Positions 35,779 to 44,647 of a DNA stretch of 45,728 nucleotides are shown here, piece by piece. Both the position numbers and the translations under genes were made by a program. Within the stretch, counting starts at the first letter, position 1; each line of letters begins with the position of its first letter. Under the pieces are notes generated by a model. It was not told where the DNA came from. It worked only from the letters and a program-made list of their open reading frames with translations, and did no database searches. Source of the stretch: Pandoraea sp. (GTDB lineage Bacteria > Pseudomonadota > Gammaproteobacteria > Burkholderiales > Burkholderiaceae); contig JARLJF010000148.1 of assembly GCA_031291335.1 (NCBI GenBank), forward strand, positions 1-45,728. Reading direction: 5' to 3'.

Positions 35779-35919
35779 ATGTTTGCCGCCCTGTTTGAAG
35801 TCGTGAACACTTGGTTTGAAACTGCTGAACGCCGTCGTCGTGAATCGTTCCTGGCTGAGTCGAAGGACATCATTGAGCTGGAACAACGTATCCGCGCGCT
35901 CGAAACCGCCGGTTACTAA
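35779..35919 (+). CDS. DUF3563 family small protein
   Basis: A 46-residue protein beginning MFAALFEVVNTWFE and ending in LETAGY. This is the DUF3563 pattern seen in many Burkholderiales: a short hydrophobic N-terminal helix, a basic cluster (ERRRRE) and an acidic amphipathic helix (ESKDIIELEQRIRALE). GGAG at 35768-35771 decides the start; an in-frame ATG at 35761 would place the Shine-Dalgarno inside the gene. A strong -10 and own terminator suggest a well-expressed monocistronic unit. Function unknown. Confidence 0.9.
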   Translation: MFAALFEVVNTWFETAERRRRESFLAESKDIIELEQRIRALETAGY

Positions 35920-36081
35920 GCAGTCTGTAGTAAGTCCTTCCGGACGAACGGTCGTCGCTGGCGCAATAGGCAAGTCGATCGTCACACAGGGCGATCCCCG
36001 TCATCGATGTGATGACGTGCGACGGCGCCCCATCCGTGAGTCCGGATGCCAATCCCTGCTGTTCCCAGGATTGGCTCGCGC

Positions 36082-36105
36082 AAGCCCGCCACTTTGGCGG
36101 GCTTT
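36082..36105 (+). terminator. Terminator after the DUF3563 gene
   Basis: AAGCCCGCCA (36082-36091), loop CTT, TGGCGGGCTT (36095-36104), followed by TTGTCGTTT. It lies about 160 bases after the stop codon. Confidence 0.85.
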
Positions 36106-36514
36106 GTCGTTTACGCGTCTTTTAGCGATGCCCCGCATCGTGCCCTCCATGTATCCGTCCGAATCGGATGGCATTCGACGCATCCCCCTAGCGAAATTGA
36201 TAGGTTTCTCTCAACGGCTCGATGAGTCAGTCGGCCCGTAGCGCCGGAATCCGCGTCACGTCTGCTATCCCCGTCGCATTCGCAGGCTTCCTTACCCACT
36301 TCCGATGCGAGTGTTATTGATAATCATTATTATTATCATTAAACTTTTGCCGAATTGAGATGTCGCGCCGAAGGTGGCGGATCTCTCGACGGCGCCGGTG
36401 TTGTTTGTGGTTTGTCGCTTCCCGCTTCCCAAGGAGCGACCCTCGACCGGCAAGTCTTCTTCCAGTTCAGGCGCACCATCGGCGCCGGAACGCATCACAG
36501 CCAAGTTGTTCCTC
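36106..36514. other. Upstream region of the TonB receptor
   Basis: About 400 bases without a credible separate gene. It contains the Fur box and, after it, an in-frame extension of the receptor frame that starts with GTG at 36374. I see no ribosome binding site for that extension and read it as leader. Confidence 0.55.
36315..36340 (+). promoter_or_regulatory. Fur box
   Basis: TATTGATAATCATTATTATT followed by ATCATT: a near-consensus run of GATAAT/ATTATC hexamers (consensus GATAATGATAATCATTATC) in an AT-rich island. Iron-replete Fur should block transcription of the receptor gene that follows. Confidence 0.88.
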
Positions 36515-38782
36515 ATGTCGCTCGCTCCCCATTCGTCCCGTACTGCGTGTCGCCCACGCGCTCGCACCATTGCGCCTGCTATTGGCCATTGGCCGCTGTT
36601 GCGTCCGATTGTTGCCGCTTCGGCGCTGGCGTTCGGGTCGTGTGTTTTCAGTACGAGTGCGTTAGCGCAATCGACGCCGGCGGGCCGGACAGGTCAGACG
36701 GGGGCCGCCACCGCGCAGAGCGACGTGGCACTGCCGACCCTCACGGTGCAGGGGGCGCGGGAATCGTCGCCGAACGAGACACCTCCCGCGTATGTGGGCG
36801 GTCAGGTAGCGCGAGGCATGAGCTTTGGCGTGCTCGGCAATCAGAACAATCTGGATGTGCCGTTCAGCATGAGCGCGTACACGTCGAAGATGATCGAAGA
36901 TCAGCAGGCGCGCACCCTGGCGGACGTGCTCGACAACGATCCTTCGGTACGGATGTCGCGCGGCTTCGGCAACTTTGCGCAAACGTTTGTGATCCGCGGC
37001 TTCACGCTGGCGGGTGACGACATTTCGCTCAACGGTCTTTACGGCATCACGCCGCGTCAACTCGTGTCGACCGAAGCGCTGGAGCGCGTGGAATTGTTCA
37101 AGGGCGCGAACGCGTTTCTGAATGGCGCGTCGCCGGGCGGCTCGGCCATCGGCGGTGGCGTGAATCTGCAACTCAAGCGGGCGGAAGACACGCCGCTCAC
37201 CCGCGTGACCATCGACGGCAGCGGTTCGGGTGAGTTGGGTGGGCATGTGGATATCGGCCGTCGCTTCGGCAGCGAAGGGCAGTTTGGTATTCGCGTGAAC
37301 CAGGCGATCCGTGATGGTGAGACGTCCGTCGATCGCGAACATCAGAATTCGAATACCACGGCCGTGGCCCTCGACTGGCGCGGCGACAAGGTGCGTCTGT
37401 CGGCTGACTTCCTTTATCAGAAGGAACACATCGGTTCCGGCCGGGCGTTGTACAACTTCACGGGGAGTGTGCTGCCGACGCCGCCCGCCGCAACGTCGAA
37501 CTACGCGCAGTCGTGGAGCTACACCACGCTGGAGGACAACGTCGGCATTCTGCGTGCCGAGTATGACTTCCTGCCCAACTGGACGGCCTACATCACCGGG
37601 GGCGTGCGTCACACCAACGAGAATGGCGAGTACTCGAACCCGACGTGGAAGGGCTCGCCCAGCACCATCACGGCCACGCGCCTGAATGCACCTCACCAGG
37701 AGGATGCGCTCTCGGGGGAGGCCGGGGTGCGGGGGCGTTTCACGACCGGCCCGGTGTCGCATTTCGTGACGGCCGGGGTGTCGGGAACGCGCCTGGACTC
37801 GCAATCTGCGTTCACGTTCGCGCCAGCCTTCTCGACGAGTTTCGTCAATCCGCCGCAAGTGCCGTATCCGGCAGCCACGTCGCAGGGTGGCAATCTGAAC
37901 GATCCGCAGACGACGGCGCTCACGTTGCTGCGTAGCGTGTCGGCATCAGACACGCTCGGCTTCTTCAACGACCGCGTGCTGGCTACGGTCGGGGTGCGCC
38001 ACCAGTCGATCGGGGTGAACAACTACGGTTACACCGGCGCGCAGACGCTCGCGTACAACGACGCCATCACCACGCCGGTGTTCGGCCTGGTCGTCAAGCC
38101 GTGGCAGAACGTCTCGCTGTTCGCGAACCGCAGCGAGGGTTTGGCTGCCGGCACCACGGCACCGCAGGGCACCGTCAACTACGGCCAGTCGCTGCCGCCG
38201 TATCGTTCGAAGCAGATCGAATTTGGCGCGAAGTACGATACGGCTCGCTTCGGTGCGTCGATCGCGTTCTATCAGATCGAGAAGCCGTCGGCCTATACGA
38301 ACGCGTCCAACGTCTATGTGGCTGACGGACTTGAGCGCCATCGTGGCATCGAAACGTCGGTCTACGGAAGCCCGATCAAGGACGTGCGCGTGATCGCGGG
38401 TGTGTCATACATCAGCGGCCAACTGCTCGATCAATCGAGCGCGGCCACGAACGGCAATCGTCCGGTGGGTGTGCCGACGTTCCAATACAACCTCGGCGCA
38501 GAGTACGACATTGCGTGGGTACCGGGCCTGACGCTGAACGCGCGCTGGATTCATACGGGTCGCGAGTACGCGAACATCACGAACACGGCATCGATTCCCG
38601 CATGGGATCGCGTCGATCTCGGCGCGCGCTATGCAACGCAGATTTACGGCAAGCCGACGACCTTCCGCGTGAGCGTACTCAATGTGACGAACAAGGCCTA
38701 CTGGTCGAGTGTGTCGTCGAGCAACTACCTGACGCTCGGCGCGCCGCGTACGGTCTTGCTGTCCATGACGACCGACTTCTGA
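36515..38782 (+). CDS. TonB-dependent siderophore receptor
   Basis: A 755-residue outer-membrane receptor. A long Arg-rich N-terminus and a hydrophobic segment end in a signal peptidase site near ALAQSTPAG (about residue 52). The plug domain runs from LPTLTVQGARES (possible TonB box) through DVPFSMSAYTSKMI, the IRGF motif and RVELFKGANAFLNG, to the 22-strand barrel with an aromatic C-terminus ending in TTDF. No STN signalling domain is seen, so it is not paired with a FecI/FecR system. The ATG at 36515 is chosen to give a normal signal peptide; a GTG at 36374 is possible. No siderophore synthesis or ABC import gene is nearby. Confidence 0.9.
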   Translation: MSLAPHSSRTACRPRARTIAPAIGHWPLLRPIVAASALAFGSCVFSTSALAQSTPAGRTGQTGAATAQSDVALPTLTVQGARESSPNETPPAYVGGQVARGMSFGVLGNQNNLDVPFSMSAYTSKMIEDQQARTLADVLDNDPSVRMSRGFGNFAQTFVIRGFTLAGDDISLNGLYGITPRQLVSTEALERVELFKGANAFLNGASPGGSAIGGGVNLQLKRAEDTPLTRVTIDGSGSGELGGHVDIGRRFGSEGQFGIRVNQAIRDGETSVDREHQNSNTTAVALDWRGDKVRLSADFLYQKEHIGSGRALYNFTGSVLPTPPAATSNYAQSWSYTTLEDNVGILRAEYDFLPNWTAYITGGVRHTNENGEYSNPTWKGSPSTITATRLNAPHQEDALSGEAGVRGRFTTGPVSHFVTAGVSGTRLDSQSAFTFAPAFSTSFVNPPQVPYPAATSQGGNLNDPQTTALTLLRSVSASDTLGFFNDRVLATVGVRHQSIGVNNYGYTGAQTLAYNDAITTPVFGLVVKPWQNVSLFANRSEGLAAGTTAPQGTVNYGQSLPPYRSKQIEFGAKYDTARFGASIAFYQIEKPSAYTNASNVYVADGLERHRGIETSVYGSPIKDVRVIAGVSYISGQLLDQSSAATNGNRPVGVPTFQYNLGAEYDIAWVPGLTLNARWIHTGREYANITNTASIPAWDRVDLGARYATQIYGKPTTFRVSVLNVTNKAYWSSVSSSNYLTLGAPRTVLLSMTTDF

Positions 38783-38832
38783 GTCGTCGTCCCAACTGCC
38801 ACACTGACGACGGAAAAGGCAGTCGGCAGTCG

Positions 38833-38866
38833 CGCCCCGGTGCTGTTCGCAGACCGGGGCGTTTTT
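38833..38866 (+). terminator. Terminator after the TonB receptor
   Basis: CGCCCCGGT (38833-38841), 11-base loop, ACCGGGGCG (38853-38861), five T. Confidence 0.9.
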
Positions 38867-38887
38867 CATTGGGCGCGGGAGAAATAT

Positions 38888-39361
38888 CTACTTTTCGATG
38901 CTGAACTCAGTGGCGATCGCCGCACCGTTGGCGAGTGAGGTCACGCCGTAATACTTGTCACCGACCTTGAACATGAAGCGGCACCAATTCTCAGTGAGTG
39001 CCCGCCATTCGAGGTTCACGCAATACGACCCGTTGTCGTTGACCGACCAGGTCCCGGTCGCGCGGGCGACCTGAACCGAGCGTCCGCCAGATCCAATATT
39101 GCCTTTGTTGTCGCTCGTGGCATTGAGCGAGCCATTGGTGTCGTTCACCCATTTACGCGTGCTGCCGTTGTTGAGGATATTGGTGACGTGGGCACCGGGC
39201 ATCAGCGAACGCAAGTCGTCAACGCTGAGTTGCTGGCCGTTGGCGTCTTTGAGGTCGGACAGGTGCATCGGGTCGGCATGCGCGAGTGACGACAGCGCAA
39301 GCAAGGTGGTGATGATTAGGGCGATGAAGGTCGTGACGGGGGAAGCGAACCGGGGAACCAT
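38888..39361 (-). CDS. Secreted DUF995-like protein
   Basis: A 157-residue protein with a clear signal peptide (hydrophobic FIALIITTLLALSSLAHA, cleavage before DPMHL). The mature part is about 128 residues with two Cys (CVNLEW and WCRFMF) that may form a disulfide, and the pattern GTWSVNDNGSYCV ... YYGVTSL seen in DUF995 proteins. Predicted periplasmic or secreted; function unknown. AGGAG lies 8 bases before the ATG. Confidence 0.7.
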   Translation of the reverse strand: MVPRFASPVTTFIALIITTLLALSSLAHADPMHLSDLKDANGQQLSVDDLRSLMPGAHVTNILNNGSTRKWVNDTNGSLNATSDNKGNIGSGGRSVQVARATGTWSVNDNGSYCVNLEWRALTENWCRFMFKVGDKYYGVTSLANGAAIATEFSIEK

Positions 39362-39555
39362 GATGACTCCTTGACGTAGCCTGATGAACGCCTGACGCCG
39401 TTGCGCGCAGGCGCACGGCTCGCGCGGGTTAGGGGCGCGGGCTGTCTGACGTTGTCGTCCCGTGCTCGGGGCACGGTGTGGCTATCGGTCCGGGGACTGC
39501 GTAGTGATGCGTTACCACTATAGGTGAGGCGCCGACGTCTGCACAGTCGGGCACA

Positions 39556-39600
39556 CCCCCGGGGGGAGGCGGTCGACAGACAACCGCTTGCCCCCGGGGG
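39556..39600. repeat. Long GC hairpin with duplicated CCCCCGGGGG
   Basis: The palindrome CCCCCGGGGG occurs at both ends (39556 and 39591), and the two 18-base arms also pair with each other at 17 of 18 positions (one G-G mismatch, one wobble), closing a short loop CGACAGACA. It lies 12 bases after the DUF799 stop codon and probably ends the lipoprotein operon, though there is no T-run. Confidence 0.75.
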
Positions 39601-39612
39601 AAGGAACCGACC

Positions 39613-40278
39613 TCAGTCGGTGCCGTACTTCGGTGAGCGCGGGCCGTAGAGCAGGCCGTTGGCACGTCCAGCGGACAGCAGGCGCGCATTGGCAGTGCCG
39701 GCGACCGTGTAGCCAGCGTTCGACACGCTGTTGACGATCTGCTTGACTGCCGCCGTGATCAGCATGCCGATCAGGCCGCCGCCGCTGTTGTTGTTCCCCT
39801 CGTTGTTCGACGCACTGGCTGCGCCGCTCCACAACTTGGCGCCGTTGCGAAGATCGATGAGTTCGGCCGAGACCGTCACCACCGTGGCGCTGTCGAGCAC
39901 CATGTACTTCGTACCGTACTGCGTGATCTTGATGTAGAGCGCCGCGTCGGCGCCGAAAATCTCGCGCAGCTTGGTCGGGCTCACCTGATGGATGTCACCG
40001 GCGACCGTCAGGCCGTTCTGACGGAACGACTCGTCGACCAGTGCCACCGGCATCACGTAGTAGCCAGCCTCGCCCAGCGGTACCGTGACCTGCGACAGCA
40101 CGCTGTACGTCGCGTCGATGTCAGGCGATTCGTTCAGGGGCGGCAACACCAGAATCGACTTCGGCTTGCTTTCCTTGAAGGCGGTGTAGTCGTACGGCTT
40201 GGCCTGATGAACCGCGCAACCCGTCATCAGGGCGGCCAGTGCCGCTACCGTCATCCATTTACAGAGTCGCGCGATCAT
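39613..40278 (-). CDS. DUF799 (GNA1162-type) lipoprotein
   Basis: A 221-residue predicted outer-membrane lipoprotein. The signal peptide ends in the lipobox LMTGC (Cys21). The mature domain, from KPKSILVLPPLNESPDID, matches the DUF799 family that includes the Neisseria antigen GNA1162, with YYVMPVALVDESFRQNGL and FGADAALYIKITQYGTKY. The C-terminus has an Asn/Gly-rich insert (SNNEGNNNSGGG) and a final helix. Its start codon overlaps the DUF4810 stop (ATGA), so translation is coupled. Third gene of a three-lipoprotein operon. Confidence 0.9.
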   Translation of the reverse strand: MIARLCKWMTVAALAALMTGCAVHQAKPYDYTAFKESKPKSILVLPPLNESPDIDATYSVLSQVTVPLGEAGYYVMPVALVDESFRQNGLTVAGDIHQVSPTKLREIFGADAALYIKITQYGTKYMVLDSATVVTVSAELIDLRNGAKLWSGAASASNNEGNNNSGGGLIGMLITAAVKQIVNSVSNAGYTVAGTANARLLSAGRANGLLYGPRSPKYGTD

Positions 40279-40646
40279 TGCTTGGCCTCCGGAGTCTTGT
40301 TCTTGAGGAGAAAGTCGATGTAACCGGCCGATTCGGGGAACAGTTGCTTCTCGGTCTGGAATTCCTCGACCATCTTGTCGGACTTGCCGACCGAAGCGTA
40401 GAGCAGACCGAGGTGCGCGTGATAGCCCGGGGGCGCGGCGTTATTGGCGGCCTTGATCTTCTCGAGATCACGCTCGAGCGCGATGATCTGGGCTTCCTTC
40501 GATTCGCCCTTGAAGTATTCGTAGACTTGCGGCTGGTAGCTTTCCCAGTCGTAGAGGGGCTTGGGCGGTGTGGCGCAACCGGTGAGCAGCGCACCACCGA
40601 TGACGGCCGCCACGGCGGCGCGGCCAGATAAGAACTTGCGATTCAT
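40275..40646 (-). CDS. DUF4810 lipoprotein
   Basis: A 123-residue lipoprotein: signal peptide with lipobox LLTGC (Cys24), then the DUF4810 pattern YDWESYQPQVYEYFK, a helical hairpin (EAQIIALERDLEKIKAANN, then GYHAHLGLLYASVGK) that looks like a TPR-type repeat, and EKQLFPESAGYIDFLL at the end. Middle gene of the operon; overlaps the DUF799 gene by 4 bases and follows the CsgG-like gene by about 120 bases. Confidence 0.9.
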   Translation of the reverse strand: MNRKFLSGRAAVAAVIGGALLTGCATPPKPLYDWESYQPQVYEYFKGESKEAQIIALERDLEKIKAANNAAPPGYHAHLGLLYASVGKSDKMVEEFQTEKQLFPESAGYIDFLLKNKTPEAKQ

Positions 40647-40765
40647 GGCGATAAATATCCTGACTGGCATGCCGCGGCGCGCGCGCGCGCATCTGCACCG
40701 ACGTGCCGGACCGAGCGCGTCGCGAGCGACGCACTGCGGCATGCTGCAAAAGGGAGTTGGCTGGC

Positions 40766-41449
40766 TTACTTGCCGGGCTTCCAGGCACCGCTTTCGATGC
40801 CGGCGACCAGGTTGTTGACGGCTTCGCGCATGGCGAGGTCGAGGACCTTGCCGTTGAGCGTAGAGTCATAGCCCGCAGTGCCGCCGAAGCCGATCACTTC
40901 GCGATTCGACAGCGCAAACTCACCTGCGCCACCGCTCGAATAGACGACTTCCGATGTGGCGATGTCGACCACATTCAGGTTCACCTTGGCGTAGGCGATC
41001 TGCTCGCGACCACGGCCGAGAATGCCGAAGAGCTGCTTGTCGCCCACTTCCTTGCGACCGAACTCGACGACGTCGCCGGTGATCACGTAGTCGGCGCCCT
41101 TGAGCGTCTGCTGAGTCTTCTTGATGTCGGCTTCCTGACGGATCTCGGCCATGTTGTCGCGGTCGAGCACGTTGAAGCGATTGGTTTGTTGCAGATGCGT
41201 GATCAGGATGGTCTTGGCCTGGCTGCCGAGACGATCGACGTTATCGGAAAAAACGCCACGCATGTACGCAGAACGGTTGTCGAATTTACCGACGGCGATC
41301 GGCGTGCGTACCCCAACGTACGGACGGCTGGCACTTTCAACCTTGGCGACTTCCACGGTGCGCGAGCTTTCGGTCGCGCAACCGCCGAGCATGCCGATGG
41401 CGAGCATGGCGGCGCTGAGCAGCGCAATGCTGGACTTGCTTTTCTGCAC
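40766..41449 (-). CDS. CsgG/HfaB-family lipoprotein
   Basis: A 227-residue lipoprotein with lipobox MLGGC (Cys24). The mature part fits the CsgG family: IAVGKFDNRS, LITHLQQTNRFNVLDRDNMAEI, GADYVITGDVVEFGR, a strand pair with AYAKVNLNVVDI, and a final helix LAMREAVNNLVAGI. CsgG of E. coli forms the curli export pore, but here there are no curli genes, and the neighbours are DUF4810 and DUF799 lipoproteins. First codon is GTG at 41449 with AGGGG upstream. First gene of the operon. Confidence 0.9.
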   Translation of the reverse strand: MQKSKSSIALLSAAMLAIGMLGGCATESSRTVEVAKVESASRPYVGVRTPIAVGKFDNRSAYMRGVFSDNVDRLGSQAKTILITHLQQTNRFNVLDRDNMAEIRQEADIKKTQQTLKGADYVITGDVVEFGRKEVGDKQLFGILGRGREQIAYAKVNLNVVDIATSEVVYSSGGAGEFALSNREVIGFGGTAGYDSTLNGKVLDLAMREAVNNLVAGIESGAWKPGK

Positions 41450-41702
41450 GGTGATACCCCTGTATGTGTTGTTCCCCGACGAGCGATGCGTGGTGGCGTC
41501 GGCCCGTCGCAGGCATCTGATCCCTTACCGATGGATTGCCTTTTACTGTTGTAAGCCTAAGTAAGGGGTGCTGATCTTAGCATGCGTTGCTGCGCGTTTG
41601 GCGTGTGCCAATGTGGGGCGCCTACCCGCTGTGGCATGCGGCGAGCGGGGCTTGGAGATACACTCGCACGGTGTTTCCCTCATGTTTTTGACAGGAGTTG
41701 TC

Positions 41703-42179
41703 ATGGCCGACAGTGAAGCCCGCCCGCCGTTTCCGCCATTCACGCGTGAGACGGCAATTCAGAAAGTTCGCATGGCCGAAGACGGTTGGAATTCGCGCGA
41801 TCCAGCGCGGGTGGCATTGGCCTATACGGCTGACAGCCGATGGCGCAATCGGGCCGAGTTTCCGCGCGGGCGCGACCAGATCGTCGAATTCCTGACGCGC
41901 AAATGGCAACGCGAACTCGACTATCGATTGATCAAGGAACTGTGGGCGTTCACCGAGAACCGTATTGCGGTGCGATTCGCTTATGAATGGCGAGACGACT
42001 CGGGCAACTGGTTCCGTTCGTATGGCAACGAGAACTGGGCGTTCGATGCGCAAGGGCTCATGGCCGAGCGTCATGCCAGCATCAACGACTCGCGCATCAC
42101 CGAGAGCGAGCGCCTGTTTCGCTGGCCGCAGGGACGCCGTCCCGACGATCATCCGGGATTGAGCGAACTCGGCCTGTAA
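41703..42179 (+). CDS. DUF1348 / NTF2-like protein
   Basis: A 158-residue soluble protein of the nuclear transport factor 2-like fold (DUF1348). Conserved stretches: [76 protein letters not shown] and the C-terminal [12 protein letters not shown]. The family has a cone-shaped pocket, but no activity is established that I can name. AGGAG precedes the ATG. Divergent from the lipoprotein operon and convergent with mntH; no clear terminator between them. Confidence 0.88.
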   Translation: MADSEARPPFPPFTRETAIQKVRMAEDGWNSRDPARVALAYTADSRWRNRAEFPRGRDQIVEFLTRKWQRELDYRLIKELWAFTENRIAVRFAYEWRDDSGNWFRSYGNENWAFDAQGLMAERHASINDSRITESERLFRWPQGRRPDDHPGLSELGL

Positions 42180-42256
42180 AACGGGCAGGGACGGTAGCGT
42201 GAATACGCTGACTACGGCCTGGATGCCACGCCACTTTTCGTTTCAGTCCGATAGCT

Positions 42257-43567
42257 TCAGTCCAGTCCGAAAATCAATAGCAGGTTGGTGGCGGTAATGA
42301 CCGCGAAGAGGCACCACGCGAATACTTGCGTGGGAAGCCCGATGGTATTGCCTTTCATCACGCGGGGGTCACTGACCGATCGGATCAGCGGCCACATGGC
42401 GAACGGCAGTTGCAAGCTGAGCAGCACCTGACTCCAGACGAGCAACTTGCCGACGGCGCCATCGCCGAGCCACAGCACGCCGATCAGCGCGGGCACGAGC
42501 GCCAGCCCACGGGTGATCAGACGGCGCTGGTAGCAGGGGATCTTCATGTGCAGAAAACCATCCATGATGACCTGCCCGGCGATGGTCCCGGTGAGCGTCG
42601 AGCTTTGGCCCGACGCGAGCAGGGCGATGCCGAACAGGAACGCTGCCGCACTGCCCGCAATCGGCGTGATGAGCCGATACGCCTGCTCGATATCGGTAAC
42701 GTTGGTCTGACCGCTGGCGTGAAATATCGACCCGGCAAGAATCAGAATGGCCGCATTTACCCCCATGGCGATCACGAGCGAGACCCAGGTGTCGATGCGC
42801 ACCAGCATGAGGGTGTCGCGTATATCACCGCGCTTGCCGCCGACCACTCGCCGGGTTTGCACGATAGAGGAGTGCAGGTAAAGGTTGTGCGGCATGATCG
42901 TGGCGCCGACGATGCCGAGCGCCAGCACGATGGCGTCGCGCCGGTCGTGGCTGGGCGCGCCGGGTACGAGGCCGGCCGCCACCGCATGCCAGTCGGGCGG
43001 CGCCATTGCCACTTGCGCGACGAAGCAGAACGCCATCGTGCCGATCAACCCGAAGACGATGGCTTCGATCTGACGGAAGCCTTTGCCTTGCAGGCCGAGC
43101 ACGATCATCGTGTCCAGCGCGGTGAGCACGATGCCCCAGGCGATCGGCACGCCCAGCAGCAGTTTGAATGCGAGCGCGCAGCCCAGAACCTCGGCGATGT
43201 CACAGGCGATGATCGAGATCTCGGCGGTGATCCACTGCACGAGGCGTCCCGCGCGACCGTAGCGGTCGTAGCTGGCTTGTGCGAGGTCGCGTCCGGCGAC
43301 CAGTCCCAGCCGAGCGGCCAGCATCTGTAAAAAGATGGCGGCGAGGCTCGAGAGTGCGACCACCCAAAGTAACGAGTAGCCGAATTGCGATCCGGCCTGG
43401 ATGTCCGTTGCCCAGTTGCCGGGGTCCATGTAACCGATCGCGACGAGCAGTCCGGGGCCGGCGAAGCGTTTGAGTTTGATCCAGCGCGATTCGCTCGCGT
43501 CGATGACGATGCTGCCTTTGACTTCGGAGGGACAAAAGGGCGCGGTTGCTGTGGTCGGCAGAGGCAT
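42257..43567 (-). CDS. mntH: Nramp-family manganese transporter MntH
   Basis: A 436-residue inner-membrane proton-coupled Mn2+/Fe2+ importer with eleven hydrophobic segments. Metal-site motifs: DPGNWATD in TM1 (Asp48 and Asn51) and MPHNLYLHSS in TM6. Slightly longer than E. coli MntH (412) because of an N-terminal extension. The ATG at 43567 is preferred; a longer frame begins with TTG at 43624. Together with the riboswitch-controlled exporter the window encodes both directions of Mn2+ transport. No obvious MntR box upstream. It shares its divergent promoter region with the SOS genes. Confidence 0.94.
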   Translation of the reverse strand: MPLPTTATAPFCPSEVKGSIVIDASESRWIKLKRFAGPGLLVAIGYMDPGNWATDIQAGSQFGYSLLWVVALSSLAAIFLQMLAARLGLVAGRDLAQASYDRYGRAGRLVQWITAEISIIACDIAEVLGCALAFKLLLGVPIAWGIVLTALDTMIVLGLQGKGFRQIEAIVFGLIGTMAFCFVAQVAMAPPDWHAVAAGLVPGAPSHDRRDAIVLALGIVGATIMPHNLYLHSSIVQTRRVVGGKRGDIRDTLMLVRIDTWVSLVIAMGVNAAILILAGSIFHASGQTNVTDIEQAYRLITPIAGSAAAFLFGIALLASGQSSTLTGTIAGQVIMDGFLHMKIPCYQRRLITRGLALVPALIGVLWLGDGAVGKLLVWSQVLLSLQLPFAMWPLIRSVSDPRVMKGNTIGLPTQVFAWCLFAVITATNLLLIFGLD

Positions 43568-43684
43568 GAGGGCGGGAGTTCGTTCAATGACGCCAACGTT
43601 AGCCGGGCCGGCGATCGCCCGCAAGCGGGATCATGACGCCAGAGGAAGCCCGGATAACCCGTAAATAGCGGATGAACTGCTATA

Positions 43685-43700
43685 CTGTATATTCATACAG
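43685..43700 (+). promoter_or_regulatory. LexA (SOS) box
   Basis: CTGTATATTCATACAG is a perfect CTGT-N8-ACAG LexA site, 15 bases before the imuA ATG. DNA damage should release LexA and switch on imuA-imuB. Confidence 0.95.
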
Positions 43701-43714
43701 TACTTGGGTGCGAG

Positions 43715-44647
43715 ATGACCCTGCCGCTTTCCTCCCTTTCGTCCTTACCCGCCGGGCTGTGGCGTGCCAGTGAACTGGCGCGTTGCCACCGCGCTGGCCA
43801 TGCCACGGGCTTTGCTGCGCTCGACGCTGAGTTGCCCGGCGCGGGGTGGCCGCATGGTGCGGTGACGGAGTTGTTGAGCGAGCGTCCGGGCCTCGGTGAA
43901 TGGCGCTTGCTGGCCCCCGCGTTGCGCGATCTCACGCAGGCGGGGCAACCGGTGATGGTGATCGCGCCGCCAATGCTGCCGTATGCCCCCGCACTGGCGG
44001 GATGGGGAATCGATCTGCGCTGGCTCAGTGTCGTGATGCGTCCGGCGCGTCAAATGCATCCGACGCATCAGATGCGTCAGGGGGCAGGGGGGCGCGGTGG
44101 GCGAGGCGTGAAGGCGGAGGATCGGGACATGCTCTGGTGCGCTGAACAAGCGCTCAAAAGCGCGTGTTGTGGCGCGGTGCTCACCTGGCTTCCGGCGGCG
44201 ACGCCCGAGCAGATGCGGCGGCTTCAGGTGGCAGCCGGTGGTGGCGAGACGCTGGTCTGGGTGGTTCGCGGACTCGCTGCCGTCACGACGGCTTCGGCGG
44301 CGCCGCTGAGGTTGGGGCTGAGCGTCGGGGAGGGGAGTCGTCTCGGCGTGCAGTTTCACAAGCGCCGCGGGCCGCCTCGTCTCGATCCGCTCTGGCTGAC
44401 GTTGCCCGCACCCTATCCAAATGCCGCGCATACCACGCATACGACGCATACGACGCCTGCGGCACCACCGGTGGCAGGTGTCGCTGATGACGAGAGGCCG
44501 ATACCTGTCAGGCCCGATCCGACCCCTTCGCCCGCACCGTCCACGGTGTCTTTTGTTTCTGCTCCCGGAGTCTCGCATGGCTTGCTGGATCGCCCTGCAT
44601 CTGCCGTATCTGGCGCTCGAGATCGCGTCTCCGCTCACGCGGGCTGA
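43715..44647 (+). CDS. imuA: Translesion synthesis-associated protein ImuA
   Basis: A 310-residue SOS mutasome component. It is a RecA/SulA-like fold without a normal Walker A. Family stretches: GFAALDAELPGAGWPHGAVTELL, GEWRLLAPALRDL, and the strand-helix patterns up to LTLPAP. It works with ImuB and DnaE2 in damage-induced mutagenesis. Two low-complexity spots are present: MHPTHQMRQGAGGRGGRG near 115-130 and a His-Thr repeat (HTTHTTHTT) near 240-250. The last ~70 residues are Pro/Ser-rich. Its end overlaps imuB by 71 bases in another frame. LexA box upstream. Confidence 0.9.
   Translation: MTLPLSSLSSLPAGLWRASELARCHRAGHATGFAALDAELPGAGWPHGAVTELLSERPGLGEWRLLAPALRDLTQAGQPVMVIAPPMLPYAPALAGWGIDLRWLSVVMRPARQMHPTHQMRQGAGGRGGRGVKAEDRDMLWCAEQALKSACCGAVLTWLPAATPEQMRRLQVAAGGGETLVWVVRGLAAVTTASAAPLRLGLSVGEGSRLGVQFHKRRGPPRLDPLWLTLPAPYPNAAHTTHTTHTTPAAPPVAGVADDERPIPVRPDPTPSPAPSTVSFVSAPGVSHGLLDRPASAVSGARDRVSAHAG

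Noticed and set aside
42180..42256. Terminator between the DUF1348 gene and mntH
   Set aside because: Only a short direct repeat (CAGTCCGAT/CAGTCCAGTCCG) is visible, with no stable stem and T-run.
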